Source of the DNA: Verrucomicrobiota bacterium
GTDB lineage: Bacteria > Verrucomicrobiota > Verrucomicrobiia > Limisphaerales > UBA11358
Direction: 5' to 3'
Length of the DNA stretch: 52,796 bases
Assembly: GCA_028873125.1 (NCBI GenBank)
Contig: JAGWMQ010000010.1
Location: 1 to 52,796, forward strand
Of the stretch, positions 20,264 to 28,146 are shown piece after piece (position 1 is the first letter of the stretch; each line of letters begins with the position of its first letter). A program made the position numbers and the translations under genes. The notes under the pieces are model-generated. The model saw only the letters and a list, made by a program, of their open reading frames with translations, ran no database searches and was not told the DNA's origin.

Positions 20264-21259
20264 TCAGGCTGGCACGGCAACCTGCGGTTCGTTGAATTCC
20301 AAAGGCGCCATCCGAAGGTAATGGGTGGTGCGCGCCTTGCTGACAAAGTCGTGATAGGCGCGCCGGACCTGCGCCTCGGTCAATCCCATCACCCGCGCCG
20401 CCTCCGCCTCCGGCACCCCGTGCTCCTGGGCAAACCAAAGCAAATCCAGGGTCTCGAACGGGAGCCGGAAGAAAAATTCCTCCTGGGTGCAGGGCGCGCT
20501 GTAGGTGTCGGACGTCGGCGGCCGTCGGCGGATGGCTTCGGGCACATCCAAATGCGCCGCCAGTTGATAGACCTGCGTCTTGTAAAGGCGGCCGATGGGC
20601 TTGATGTCCACCGCGGCGTCGCCGTATTTGACGATGAACCCCTGGTCATGCTCGTTCTTGTTGGCGGTCCCGACCACCGCGTAATTGTGCCGCTCGGCGT
20701 GGAAGTAAAGCGTCGCCATCCGGCTGCGCTGTTTGAAATTGGACGCGGCGACGATTTGCAAAAATTCCCGCGCCGGCAGTGGCGCGGTCCGCTCCTTGCC
20801 GTCCGGCGTCACAATGGTCACGGAAAAAACATTCAACACGCCGGCGTCGAGCAGATTTTGCGGCAAAACAATTTTCGCCTTGTAACCGCGGGCGGCGTCG
20901 TATTCCGGGAAAATCCGCCGGATGGCTTCATCGCGCCGGCGGTAACAGCCAAACCCGTCGAGGGCCGGAGTCACGTCCTCCAGGACCGGCTCAACCTCAA
21001 ATTGCCGGGCCAGTTGCCGCGCCAATTTTTCGCTTTCGGGGTCGGAATCCTTGTCCGGCATCATGACCGCAACAACCTTGTCGGAGCCAAACGCCCGGAC
21101 GCACAGGGCCAGCACGACGGAGGAATCCACGCCGCCGCTGATGCCCACCACCGCGCCGCGGCGGCGCAGCACGCTCAACACGTTGCGACGCAGCGCCTGG
21201 ACAATGCGGCCGGCCTCCTGCGCCGGATCAAGCGCGAGCACATTCCTGGTGAATTGCAT
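20264..21259 (-). CDS. NadE-like ATP pyrophosphatase (NAD synthase family) within the glycan operon
   Basis: 331 residues from the ATG at 21259. The N-type ATP pyrophosphatase loop is SGGVDSS at 41-47. Further family signatures are ERHNYAVVGTANKNEHDQGF, KYGDAAVDIKPIGRLYKTQV and RRPPTSDTYSAPCTQEEFFF. There is no glutaminase domain, so it would use free ammonia or ammonia from a partner. The gene overlaps the asparagine synthase by 32 bases, and that protein has an N-terminal glutaminase. Placed next to a carrier protein and ligase, it may amidate a carrier-bound or sugar carboxylate rather than, or in addition to, making NAD. A housekeeping NAD synthase remains possible; the sequence alone cannot decide. 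Confidence 0.88.
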   Translation of the reverse strand: MQFTRNVLALDPAQEAGRIVQALRRNVLSVLRRRGAVVGISGGVDSSVVLALCVRAFGSDKVVAVMMPDKDSDPESEKLARQLARQFEVEPVLEDVTPALDGFGCYRRRDEAIRRIFPEYDAARGYKAKIVLPQNLLDAGVLNVFSVTIVTPDGKERTAPLPAREFLQIVAASNFKQRSRMATLYFHAERHNYAVVGTANKNEHDQGFIVKYGDAAVDIKPIGRLYKTQVYQLAAHLDVPEAIRRRPPTSDTYSAPCTQEEFFFRLPFETLDLLWFAQEHGVPEAEAARVMGLTEAQVRRAYHDFVSKARTTHYLRMAPLEFNEPQVAVPA

Positions 21260-23264
21260 GAAGATTTTCTGGTGTTGGCATTTTGGGGCCGAAACAGACC
21301 CGGACTGGATCGGTTTCCACCAGCGGCCGCGGCGCTTCAATGGCCGCGACGAAGCGATGATGCAGCAGTTGGGTGGAAATGATTCCGACCAGCGCCATCT
21401 CGTCGGTCTCGCTCACCGGGCCGCCCCGCTCGATTTTTTCGACAAGCTGGCTGACCGCCGCCGGCTCAAACAAGCCTGTCGTTTTCAACTGCTCCGGGGA
21501 CAACAACTCCCGCACATAATCCTGCGCCGGGCGGCTGAAGAAGCAGCGATGAATCGGCGCGCGGTAGGGACGTTTCCGGCGGCGTCCGATTTCCGGAGGC
21601 AGCCACCGTTGCGCGAATTTTTTCAGCAGGTATTTCTCCGTCAAACCGCGCAGCTTGAGATTTTCCGGCAGCCGGTTGCAAAATTCCGTCACCCGATGAT
21701 CGAGAAACGGAAAACGGCCTTCGATCGAATGGGCCATGGCCACGCGGTCGCCTTGGGATGACAGCAGATATTGGGAGAGGAAAACGGCGATCTCCAGATA
21801 CTGCGCCCGGGCCAGAGGCGTCCACCCTTTGCCCTGAGCGCGCAGTTGTTGTTCGATCCGTGGCCCGGATGTCGGGTCCGCGTTCCGGCGCGTCTCGTCG
21901 CTGAAGAACCGGCAGGCACGGCGGTTGTTGCGCCAGCGGATGGCGTGCGAGTAGATCGGCGACTCCGCCTCCGTCAATCCCTGCCGGAAAAACGCGGCCC
22001 GAAGCGAATTCCCGTTCCGGGAGAGCGTCGGAATGTCCGCATAAAGTCTCTCCAGGAGACGGGGCCGGATTTCCGAACCGGGCTGCCGCGCCCAGAACTG
22101 TCGAATCTTTGCCTCCTTGAAGAGGTCATAGCCGGCCAGAAATTCGTCGGCCCCTTCTCCGGTCAAAACGACTTTGAAACCGGACTCGCGGACCAGCCTG
22201 GAAAGCAGAAACATCGGCGCGGGCGCGGTGCGCATCAACGGCGCTTCCACATGCCAGACGACCTCCGGAAAGACGCGGCCAATGTCCGCATGATCCACCC
22301 GCGCCACCTGGTGCTCGGTGCCCAGAAAGTCCGCCATCCGGTTCTGGTAGGGGCTCTCGTCGTAATCCGGGTCGTCGAACGCGATTGAAAACGTGTTCAA
22401 CCGGTTGGCGGTAAAGTGGCGGACAATGAAGGCCAGCGTCGAGGAATCCAGCCCGCCGCTCAAGTAGGCTCCCACCGGAACATCCGCGCGCAGGCGGATT
22501 TTCACGGCGTCAATCAGCAGCGCCGAGAACTCCTCCAGACGTTCCTCCAGCCCGGCAGACGATGAAACGGAATTCGCGCTCGAATCGGGAAAAGTGATCT
22601 GCCAGTAACCTTTCACCGTCATCTCCCCCTGGCGGGCGATCAGATAGTGGCCCGGGGGAATTTCGTCAATGCCGCGAAAGATGGTCCGCGGTGACAGCGG
22701 CGCCCAATAGGTGAAAACCTCGCCGAGAACGGCGGAGTCAATCTCAGCGCGCACCCGGCGCTGGGTCAAAATCGCCTTGATCTCCGACGCAAAAATGAGC
22801 CGGTTGCCGCTCACGGTGTAAAACAGCGGGCGGACACCCAGCCGGTCGCGCGCCAGGAACAGCGTTTCTTCGCGCACGTTCCAGACGGCAAAGGCGAATT
22901 GTCCATTGAGCCGTTCCAGGCACTGCGGGCCGAACTGTTCAAACGCATGAAGCAGGACCTCCGTGTCCGATTGCGTGCGGAATCGGTGGCCGAGGGCTTC
23001 CAGTTCCTCGCGCAACTCCAAGTAGTTGAAAATCTCGCCGTTGAAAACAATCCACAGGTTTTCATCCCCGGTCGAGATCGGCTGCTGGCCGGTGCTCAGA
23101 TCAATGATGCTCAGCCGGGCGCTGCCCAGTCCCACGCGCCGGTGCAGAAACAACCCGAACTCATCCGGCCCGCGATGCCGGATGGCGGCCAGCATCCGGC
23201 GCAGTTCCCTCTGCCGGATGGGTTCCCGGTCGCCCTGCTCAAGGATGCCCACGATGCCACACAT
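21228..23264 (-). CDS. asnB: Asparagine synthase-type glutamine amidotransferase (copy 1)
   Basis: 678 residues starting MCGIVGIL, so Cys2 is the glutaminase nucleophile; RHRGPDE and FNGEIFNY complete the class II glutaminase domain. The synthetase domain has SGGLDSS at 269-275 and LTGEGADE. Asparagine synthases inside polysaccharide loci usually amidate a sugar or carrier-bound carboxyl group rather than make free asparagine. It overlaps the NadE-like gene by 32 bases and may supply it with ammonia (inference). The frame upstream of 23264 is not needed, as Cys2 must be N-terminal. The last 40 residues extend past the usual domain end. Confidence 0.93.
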   Translation of the reverse strand: MCGIVGILEQGDREPIRQRELRRMLAAIRHRGPDEFGLFLHRRVGLGSARLSIIDLSTGQQPISTGDENLWIVFNGEIFNYLELREELEALGHRFRTQSDTEVLLHAFEQFGPQCLERLNGQFAFAVWNVREETLFLARDRLGVRPLFYTVSGNRLIFASEIKAILTQRRVRAEIDSAVLGEVFTYWAPLSPRTIFRGIDEIPPGHYLIARQGEMTVKGYWQITFPDSSANSVSSSAGLEERLEEFSALLIDAVKIRLRADVPVGAYLSGGLDSSTLAFIVRHFTANRLNTFSIAFDDPDYDESPYQNRMADFLGTEHQVARVDHADIGRVFPEVVWHVEAPLMRTAPAPMFLLSRLVRESGFKVVLTGEGADEFLAGYDLFKEAKIRQFWARQPGSEIRPRLLERLYADIPTLSRNGNSLRAAFFRQGLTEAESPIYSHAIRWRNNRRACRFFSDETRRNADPTSGPRIEQQLRAQGKGWTPLARAQYLEIAVFLSQYLLSSQGDRVAMAHSIEGRFPFLDHRVTEFCNRLPENLKLRGLTEKYLLKKFAQRWLPPEIGRRRKRPYRAPIHRCFFSRPAQDYVRELLSPEQLKTTGLFEPAAVSQLVEKIERGGPVSETDEMALVGIISTQLLHHRFVAAIEAPRPLVETDPVRVCFGPKMPTPENLHAIHQECARA

Positions 23265-23370
23265 GATGCGAATTTCCGTGAATTGCGTTTTGGCGAACGC
23301 GACCCCGTGCTTCGTCCCAAATCCGCTCGGACCTGATTGCCTGTGCGTCCGCTTCCGCCGGAACAATGAC

Positions 23371-24315
23371 TCAGATGGATTGCAGGTTGGGCTTGCGACG
23401 AAGCGTGCCGTTCTGTTTGCGCGGCCGCAGATATTGCCTGCCGGAGCCGTCTGGATTGGCCAGCACTCCCCGCAACGCCGCCAAGCAAAGCTTCAATTCG
23501 ATTCGCGCCCGCTCAAACTCTCCAAAGAGTTGAATACGCGGGAGCCGCCGGGATGGGTACCGCTCATCCACCCAAGTCGGTTCTGTGGTCATGACGGTTG
23601 TGGCGCCGCAGCGCAGAGCATGTTGCGCCAGTTCCGACGTGTAGTTTCCGTTGGGAAATGCGAAAGTGGCGCAGGGCTTGCCGAGTTCGGAGCCGACCTT
23701 TGCGAGGCTCCCTTCAATCTCCGCGAAGGCCGTCTCCCGGGTCTCGTTGGTGAGAATGGCGTGGGTCAGGCCGTGCGCGCCGATGGTAAAACCCCGCCGT
23801 CCCAGGTCCCGCACCTCGTCCCAAGACATGGGCCGGAGGTCATCGGATTGCTCGTCCGGTGTGAAATCATAATGCGCGCAGGCGCTTTCCAGCCGCTCCA
23901 TCACACGGCGGAAGGGAAGCTTTTTCAGCTCGTCGAGTTCCAAGCCGGCCGGGCAATGGCCCAGTTGCTTCGCCAGTTGATTGCGCTGATCAAACCAGAG
24001 CAGGTTTCCGGTCGAAGACGGCTCGGTGGTCACGTAAAAAACCGCCGGCACGCGCCGCGCCTCCAGTTCCGGCGCGATCTCGGTGAAATTGCTTCGCTTT
24101 CCATCGTCGAACGTGAGCAGGCAAAAGGGGCGACCCGTCGGATGGCTCAACCGGCGCGGGAGTTGGTCCAGGCGGATGAAATCGAACCACCGCCCGAGCA
24201 CGTCCAGTTGCCGGCACGTTTGACGCCGCGTGAGGGTGTGTCCATTGATGATGACCCCTCCCCGCTTCAACTTGCAGGCGAACGCCAGAAAAGGGGATGT
24301 GGCGAAGTGTAACAT
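23371..24315 (-). CDS. Polysaccharide deacetylase (NodB homology)
   Basis: 314 residues. The NodB-type carbohydrate esterase 4 signatures are LLTFDDGKRSNF (metal-binding Asp-Asp) and IGAHGLTHAILTN (His-x-x-x-His). FAFPNGNYTSEL and a late TTEPTWVDERY also fit. Such enzymes remove acetyl groups from GlcNAc-type residues, often in exopolysaccharide loci, freeing amines that could be re-acylated. There is no signal peptide, so deacetylation before export is likely. The gene sits between a GT4 gene (5 bases upstream) and asparagine synthase copy 1 (106 bases downstream). Confidence 0.92.
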   Translation of the reverse strand: MLHFATSPFLAFACKLKRGGVIINGHTLTRRQTCRQLDVLGRWFDFIRLDQLPRRLSHPTGRPFCLLTFDDGKRSNFTEIAPELEARRVPAVFYVTTEPSSTGNLLWFDQRNQLAKQLGHCPAGLELDELKKLPFRRVMERLESACAHYDFTPDEQSDDLRPMSWDEVRDLGRRGFTIGAHGLTHAILTNETRETAFAEIEGSLAKVGSELGKPCATFAFPNGNYTSELAQHALRCGATTVMTTEPTWVDERYPSRRLPRIQLFGEFERARIELKLCLAALRGVLANPDGSGRQYLRPRKQNGTLRRKPNLQSI

Positions 24316-24320
24316 GTGAT

Positions 24321-25505
24321 TTATGATTTACAATTGACGCGCCCATTTGCCGGCAGACTCCTCAATCGTAAATCGTCAATCGTAAATCCTCCGGCAAGCG
24401 CCTTCGGCAGCGCCTGCCCGTAAAGCTCTTCCAAAAATGCCGGCAACCGATGGAGCGAATGATTTTCTGCGACATAAGATCGGGCGCGCCGTCCCATTTC
24501 CGTTCTCAGTGCGGCATTCTTCACCAACCCGGCCAGCGCCGCCGTGAAGCCTTCGAGATTGTCCGGTTCGAGCAAAAAGCCCGTCTGCCCGTCCTGGACA
24601 ATGCCCGGTACACCGCCCACGTTGGACGCCACCACGGGCAGGCCACAGGCCATGGCTTCCAGCAAAACATTCGGCGTGCCTTCATAATCCGAGGTAAGAA
24701 CGCAAACCGCCGCCTCGCGATAGACCGACCGCGTGTCCGGGACGCCGCCGCGGAACTGGACGATGTCCTGGGACAATCCGAGTTGCCGGGCCTGATTTTC
24801 CAATTCCGGCCGCAGGTCCTCGTCTTGACAGCCCGGCCCGACGATCAATCCTCTGACGTTCAGATGAAATCCCGTCGTCAACCGCGCCAAAATCGCGAGG
24901 AATCGGTCCAGCCGCTTTTCTTTCACCAAACGCCCCACGGCAATCAAGGTGACTGTCCCATTCGAGGGATGGGTTGCCGGCCGGAACCAGTCCGTGTCCA
25001 CCACGTTCGGCAGGAAATAGAGTTGCCGCGCCGGGACGCCGTGCGCAACGGCGTATTGGATGGCCAGTTGCGAGTTGGCCGCGAGCATTCTCGGACAGTG
25101 CAAATTCAGCCACCCGCCCAAACGTCCGCTCTCGCTCACCTCGCTGTGTCCGTTGCTGCGCAAGGCGCCGATCCCGCCTGCCCGGAGCAGCCGCGCGGCC
25201 AGACCTGCATAGGCATTCGCATAAAAATGCTGGCTTTGCACCACATCCGGTGGGTCCTGCCGCAACTCTTTCAGGACACGAAGGAGGCGTTTCAGGCGCG
25301 AAGGTTGGTCCCCCGCCCAGGTGACGCGAACGCCCAGAGCCTTGATCCGCTCCTCCCAGAATTCGCCCCGGTCCAGCGACAGCAACCGGGGCGCCGCCCC
25401 TGTCCGGCAGAGCGCCTGAAGAATGTAAAAAAGCTGGCGTTCGGCGCCGCCGTGTTCCAGCGTCCCGGCCAGGAAACACAGCTTCAATTGGGAAAGGGCG
25501 CGCAT
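24321..25505 (-). CDS. Glycosyltransferase, GT4/GT-B type
   Basis: About 394 residues from the ATG at 25505 (MRALSQLKLCFLAG). The acceptor-side loop is LEHGGAERQLFYILQAL. The donor domain has YFLPNVVDTDWFRP, VTLIAVGRLVKEKRLDRFL and SDYEGTPNVLLEAMACGLPVV with the EX7E motif, typical of retaining GT4 enzymes. The C-terminal tail (FTIDDLRLRSL) is encoded by two units of a gatttacgattgac-type tandem repeat, so the true domain ends before it. The paralogous GT4 gene just upstream is similar in both motifs, indicating duplication. Confidence 0.92.
   Translation of the reverse strand: MRALSQLKLCFLAGTLEHGGAERQLFYILQALCRTGAAPRLLSLDRGEFWEERIKALGVRVTWAGDQPSRLKRLLRVLKELRQDPPDVVQSQHFYANAYAGLAARLLRAGGIGALRSNGHSEVSESGRLGGWLNLHCPRMLAANSQLAIQYAVAHGVPARQLYFLPNVVDTDWFRPATHPSNGTVTLIAVGRLVKEKRLDRFLAILARLTTGFHLNVRGLIVGPGCQDEDLRPELENQARQLGLSQDIVQFRGGVPDTRSVYREAAVCVLTSDYEGTPNVLLEAMACGLPVVASNVGGVPGIVQDGQTGFLLEPDNLEGFTAALAGLVKNAALRTEMGRRARSYVAENHSLHRLPAFLEELYGQALPKALAGGFTIDDLRLRSLPANGRVNCKS
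24327..24385. repeat. Low-complexity ATTTACGATTGAC-type repeat at a gene junction
   Basis: Two units of gatttacgattgac-type sequence plus an inverted gatttacaattgac occupy the end of the GT4 gene and the spacer before the deacetylase. They encode the C-terminal residues of the glycosyltransferase. Confidence 0.6.
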
Positions 25506-25514
25506 GAGAAATGG

Positions 25515-25660
25515 AAAAAATCCAAATTCCAAGTTGCAAAGAATTTTCAAACTTCAAGTTTCAAGAGGAAGTCGCGGCTTTGGAGCCTGGTTGTTGGCGT
25601 TTCCTTGGGACTTGGAACTTGGGGCTTGGAATTTCTCAATTCGGGATTCGCGGCAACCTC
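25515..25660. repeat. AT-rich low-complexity junction repeat between two GT4 genes
   Basis: Short cttcaagtttcaag and ccaaattccaagttgc units recur through the last 100 bases of the upstream glycosyltransferase gene and the spacer. A like sequence (gtttcaagtttcggctttc) lies at 51742-51770, upstream of the helicase gene. Confidence 0.55.
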
Positions 25661-26809
25661 GCCGCGCTCCAGCAATTCACATAGCGCGTGTCTTCGGCAC
25701 TGGCTGGCAAAACCGTGGAACAGGGCCGGCAGGCGTTCCGCCAGTCCTGTCTCGTCGTATTCCTGTTCGACACGCTTGCGGCCCGCTTCTCCAAAGCTTC
25801 TTCTCATCCAAGGAGACTGCGCCAGTTGAACCATCAACGCCGCCATGCCCCGGACGTCCTCCGGTTCGACTACAAAGCCGGTCGTGCCATGCTGCACGAT
25901 CAGGCCCGCATCTCCCGCCGGAACCGAAATCACCGGCAACCGGGCGGCCATCGCTTCGAGAATGACATTGGGAAAGCCTTCGTAGTCCGAAGTCAGCGCC
26001 AGCAACGCCGACCGGGCGAGCAAGGCTGGAACATTGCCAACCTCGCCCAAAAAGGTCAGGTCGCGCGGCCCAAAGCCCAGCGCGTTTGCTTTCGCCTGCA
26101 ACTCCGCCTTGGCGCCGCCATCCTTCCCGGCGATGACACCGGCCAGCGCCGGCTCAGTGCGCCGCGCCAACGCCAGCGCCTCGATGAAACGGTCGAAACG
26201 CTTGCACGGATGCAGGCTGCCCACGGCCGCGGCGATGATGCGGTCTGACGGCAGGGAAATTCCGGGAGACAACCCGCTGCGCCCGTCGAAATCCCGCAAG
26301 TCAATGACGTTGGGCAGCACGGCGATCTTCTCCCGCTTGATTCCGCGGGACACCAGGTTCTGTCGGGCGCGGCAGGAGTTCGCGATCAAGCCGTGCGCCA
26401 AGCGGACCATCCACCGGCTGAAACGGCCATGCGCGTTAAGTTCGTAAAAACCATCGCTTCGGATCCCGCCTAAAACCAGCGCATGACAGAGCCGGCCCGC
26501 GGGCGCCCCGTAGAGCAAGTCGCCAAATTGCGCCGCCAGAACGATCTGCGGCTTCCACTGCCACAAGGCGCCCATCAGCCTGGCGAGCATTGGGCAGGGC
26601 TTGTTCGGGGTGTAAATCTGGTTGACAGGCACGCCGCTTTGCCGCAAGACCGGCTCGTAGTATCCGCCGCCGCCAAGGTGAAAGAGCCGCGTCTCGGCGC
26701 CCGCGCGGTGCAACGCCCGGGCCATGTAAAAGGTCTGCTTCTCGGCGCCGGCCAATCTCAGACTGGAAGCGATGAGGGCCACGCGCAAGCGGCGCGCCTG
26801 AGAAATCAT
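25547..26809 (-). CDS. Glycosyltransferase, GT4/GT-B type
   Basis: 420 residues from the ATG at 26809, preferred because GGAGAGG lies nine bases upstream; 26845 is an alternative ATG. Motifs parallel the downstream GT4 gene: RLAGAEKQTFYMARALHRAG, AVLPNVIDLRDFDG, AAAVGSLHPCKRFDRFIEAL and SDYEGFPNVILEAMAARLPVI (EX7E). It is a retaining, nucleotide-sugar dependent enzyme. The last 35 residues come from the low-complexity repeat at the junction and are not part of the fold. It follows the Wzy-like gene closely. Confidence 0.9.
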   Translation of the reverse strand: MISQARRLRVALIASSLRLAGAEKQTFYMARALHRAGAETRLFHLGGGGYYEPVLRQSGVPVNQIYTPNKPCPMLARLMGALWQWKPQIVLAAQFGDLLYGAPAGRLCHALVLGGIRSDGFYELNAHGRFSRWMVRLAHGLIANSCRARQNLVSRGIKREKIAVLPNVIDLRDFDGRSGLSPGISLPSDRIIAAAVGSLHPCKRFDRFIEALALARRTEPALAGVIAGKDGGAKAELQAKANALGFGPRDLTFLGEVGNVPALLARSALLALTSDYEGFPNVILEAMAARLPVISVPAGDAGLIVQHGTTGFVVEPEDVRGMAALMVQLAQSPWMRRSFGEAGRKRVEQEYDETGLAERLPALFHGFASQCRRHALCELLERGEVAANPELRNSKPQVPSPKETPTTRLQSRDFLLKLEV

Positions 26810-26856
26810 GCGCGACGCCTCTCCGTTGTTTGAACGACTGAACATGGCGAGGAAGG

Positions 26857-28146
26857 TCAGGCCGCTCCGGCCAATGCGTAGCCCATGGCCACCCACAGGA
26901 CCGGGTGCTGGATCGGATTAGCCACCGTGGCACTCGCAACGACGAATGGCAGAAGGAGGGCCAGCGGCATCGGACCGCACGGCTTGAGCCTGGCCCGCCA
27001 GGCCGCCACCAAGGCCGTGCCAAGGCCAATCGAAAAAATCAGAAAACCGACGACCCCCGTTTCGACCAGCAGCAACAGGGCCAGGTTATGAGAGGCGATC
27101 AGCTTGTTCTCGTTGATCAGATATGGCATCGCCTTCCGGGTCAATTCCCACTGGTAGCTGTCCGGCCCCAGTCCATAAAGGGGGCTCCGCAGGAACATTT
27201 CCCAAAGCACCGGCGCCATCCTGGCCCGGGGGTTGTGCTGGCCGACGTTTTGCGGGTTGATTTCGTCGAAGCGTTCCATCACGGTCGGGATTTGCCACAA
27301 TACGACCGCCAGCACGGCCCCGAGCGCCAGCAGGGCGGCCACGCGCTTGGCCTTTGAGCCGAGCGTCCGGCCCCAAAAGAGCAGCACGAGGACTCCGATG
27401 GCGAGGATAAGAATCGCGGTGCGCGAGCCGGTTTTGGCCATGGCAACTCCAATGAGGGCGATCAACGGAAACGTCAGATGTCGCTGGCTCCAGGTCCGGG
27501 GCGGAAGCATCCAGAGTCCCAGCAGGGCGATCATCGCCGCGGCGTAGGTGGCGCCCAGTTCGTTGGCGTTGACCCCGAAAACGGTGGAACGATTGTCAAG
27601 CCCATTGGCGACTTCAGTCACGCCGATCCCCGCCACGTGGAACATGGCGCAGAGCGAGCAGCCCAGGCCCAGAGCCCACAAACCGCACCGGCGCGTCTCC
27701 GGAAACTGCAGCACGTTGAACATCAGCCAGAGCCAGGGGATCAGGAGTTCAATGAATTCCCGGCTGCCGGGCCACCAACCCGCGGCCATCTCCGGGGTGA
27801 GCCACAAGCCCCAGACAATTCGCAGGCAGGCATAACCCAGAAACCAGAACAGCGCGGTGGGAAAGAACCGGAGGCAAACCCGCGGTTGCGAGAAGACGCC
27901 GCACAACATCAGCAACTGGACGATTCGATCCACCCCGATTCTCCCGCCGGTGCCCGGCACATAGAGATAGCTGAAGGGGATGGCGAACAGCGACAGATAG
28001 AACGCCCAACGCACCAACCAGTTGGGCCGCAGTGAATCCCCGGCCCGTGCCCCAAAACCAGGTTGGGCTGCTGCGGACTCCGTCGCTACGGGCAACCGCG
28101 GCCCGCCTGCGCCAGGCCAATTCATTTCTGGATTGAAACTTGGCAT
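26857..28146 (-). CDS. O-antigen ligase/polymerase-like membrane protein (Wzy_C family)
   Basis: 429 residues with about ten to twelve hydrophobic segments, for example AFYLSLFAIPFSYLYV, ALFWFLGYACLRIVW, LIALIGVAMAKTGSRTAILI and VVGFLIFSIGLGTALV. The segment RSPLYGLGPDSYQWEL followed by ASHNLALLLLVETG is the periplasmic-loop signature of the O-antigen ligase/Wzy_C group, including the H near the end of the loop. It would join repeat units or attach them to an acceptor in the periplasm. It overlaps asparagine synthase copy 2 by 25 bases, implying coupled translation. Polymerase and ligase cannot be told apart by sequence. Confidence 0.9.
   Translation of the reverse strand: MPSFNPEMNWPGAGGPRLPVATESAAAQPGFGARAGDSLRPNWLVRWAFYLSLFAIPFSYLYVPGTGGRIGVDRIVQLLMLCGVFSQPRVCLRFFPTALFWFLGYACLRIVWGLWLTPEMAAGWWPGSREFIELLIPWLWLMFNVLQFPETRRCGLWALGLGCSLCAMFHVAGIGVTEVANGLDNRSTVFGVNANELGATYAAAMIALLGLWMLPPRTWSQRHLTFPLIALIGVAMAKTGSRTAILILAIGVLVLLFWGRTLGSKAKRVAALLALGAVLAVVLWQIPTVMERFDEINPQNVGQHNPRARMAPVLWEMFLRSPLYGLGPDSYQWELTRKAMPYLINENKLIASHNLALLLLVETGVVGFLIFSIGLGTALVAAWRARLKPCGPMPLALLLPFVVASATVANPIQHPVLWVAMGYALAGAA

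Noticed and set aside
24321-25505. The two neighbouring GT4 genes as one broken gene
   Set aside because: Each is complete with its own N-terminal GxE-type acceptor loop and EX7E motif and has its own start.
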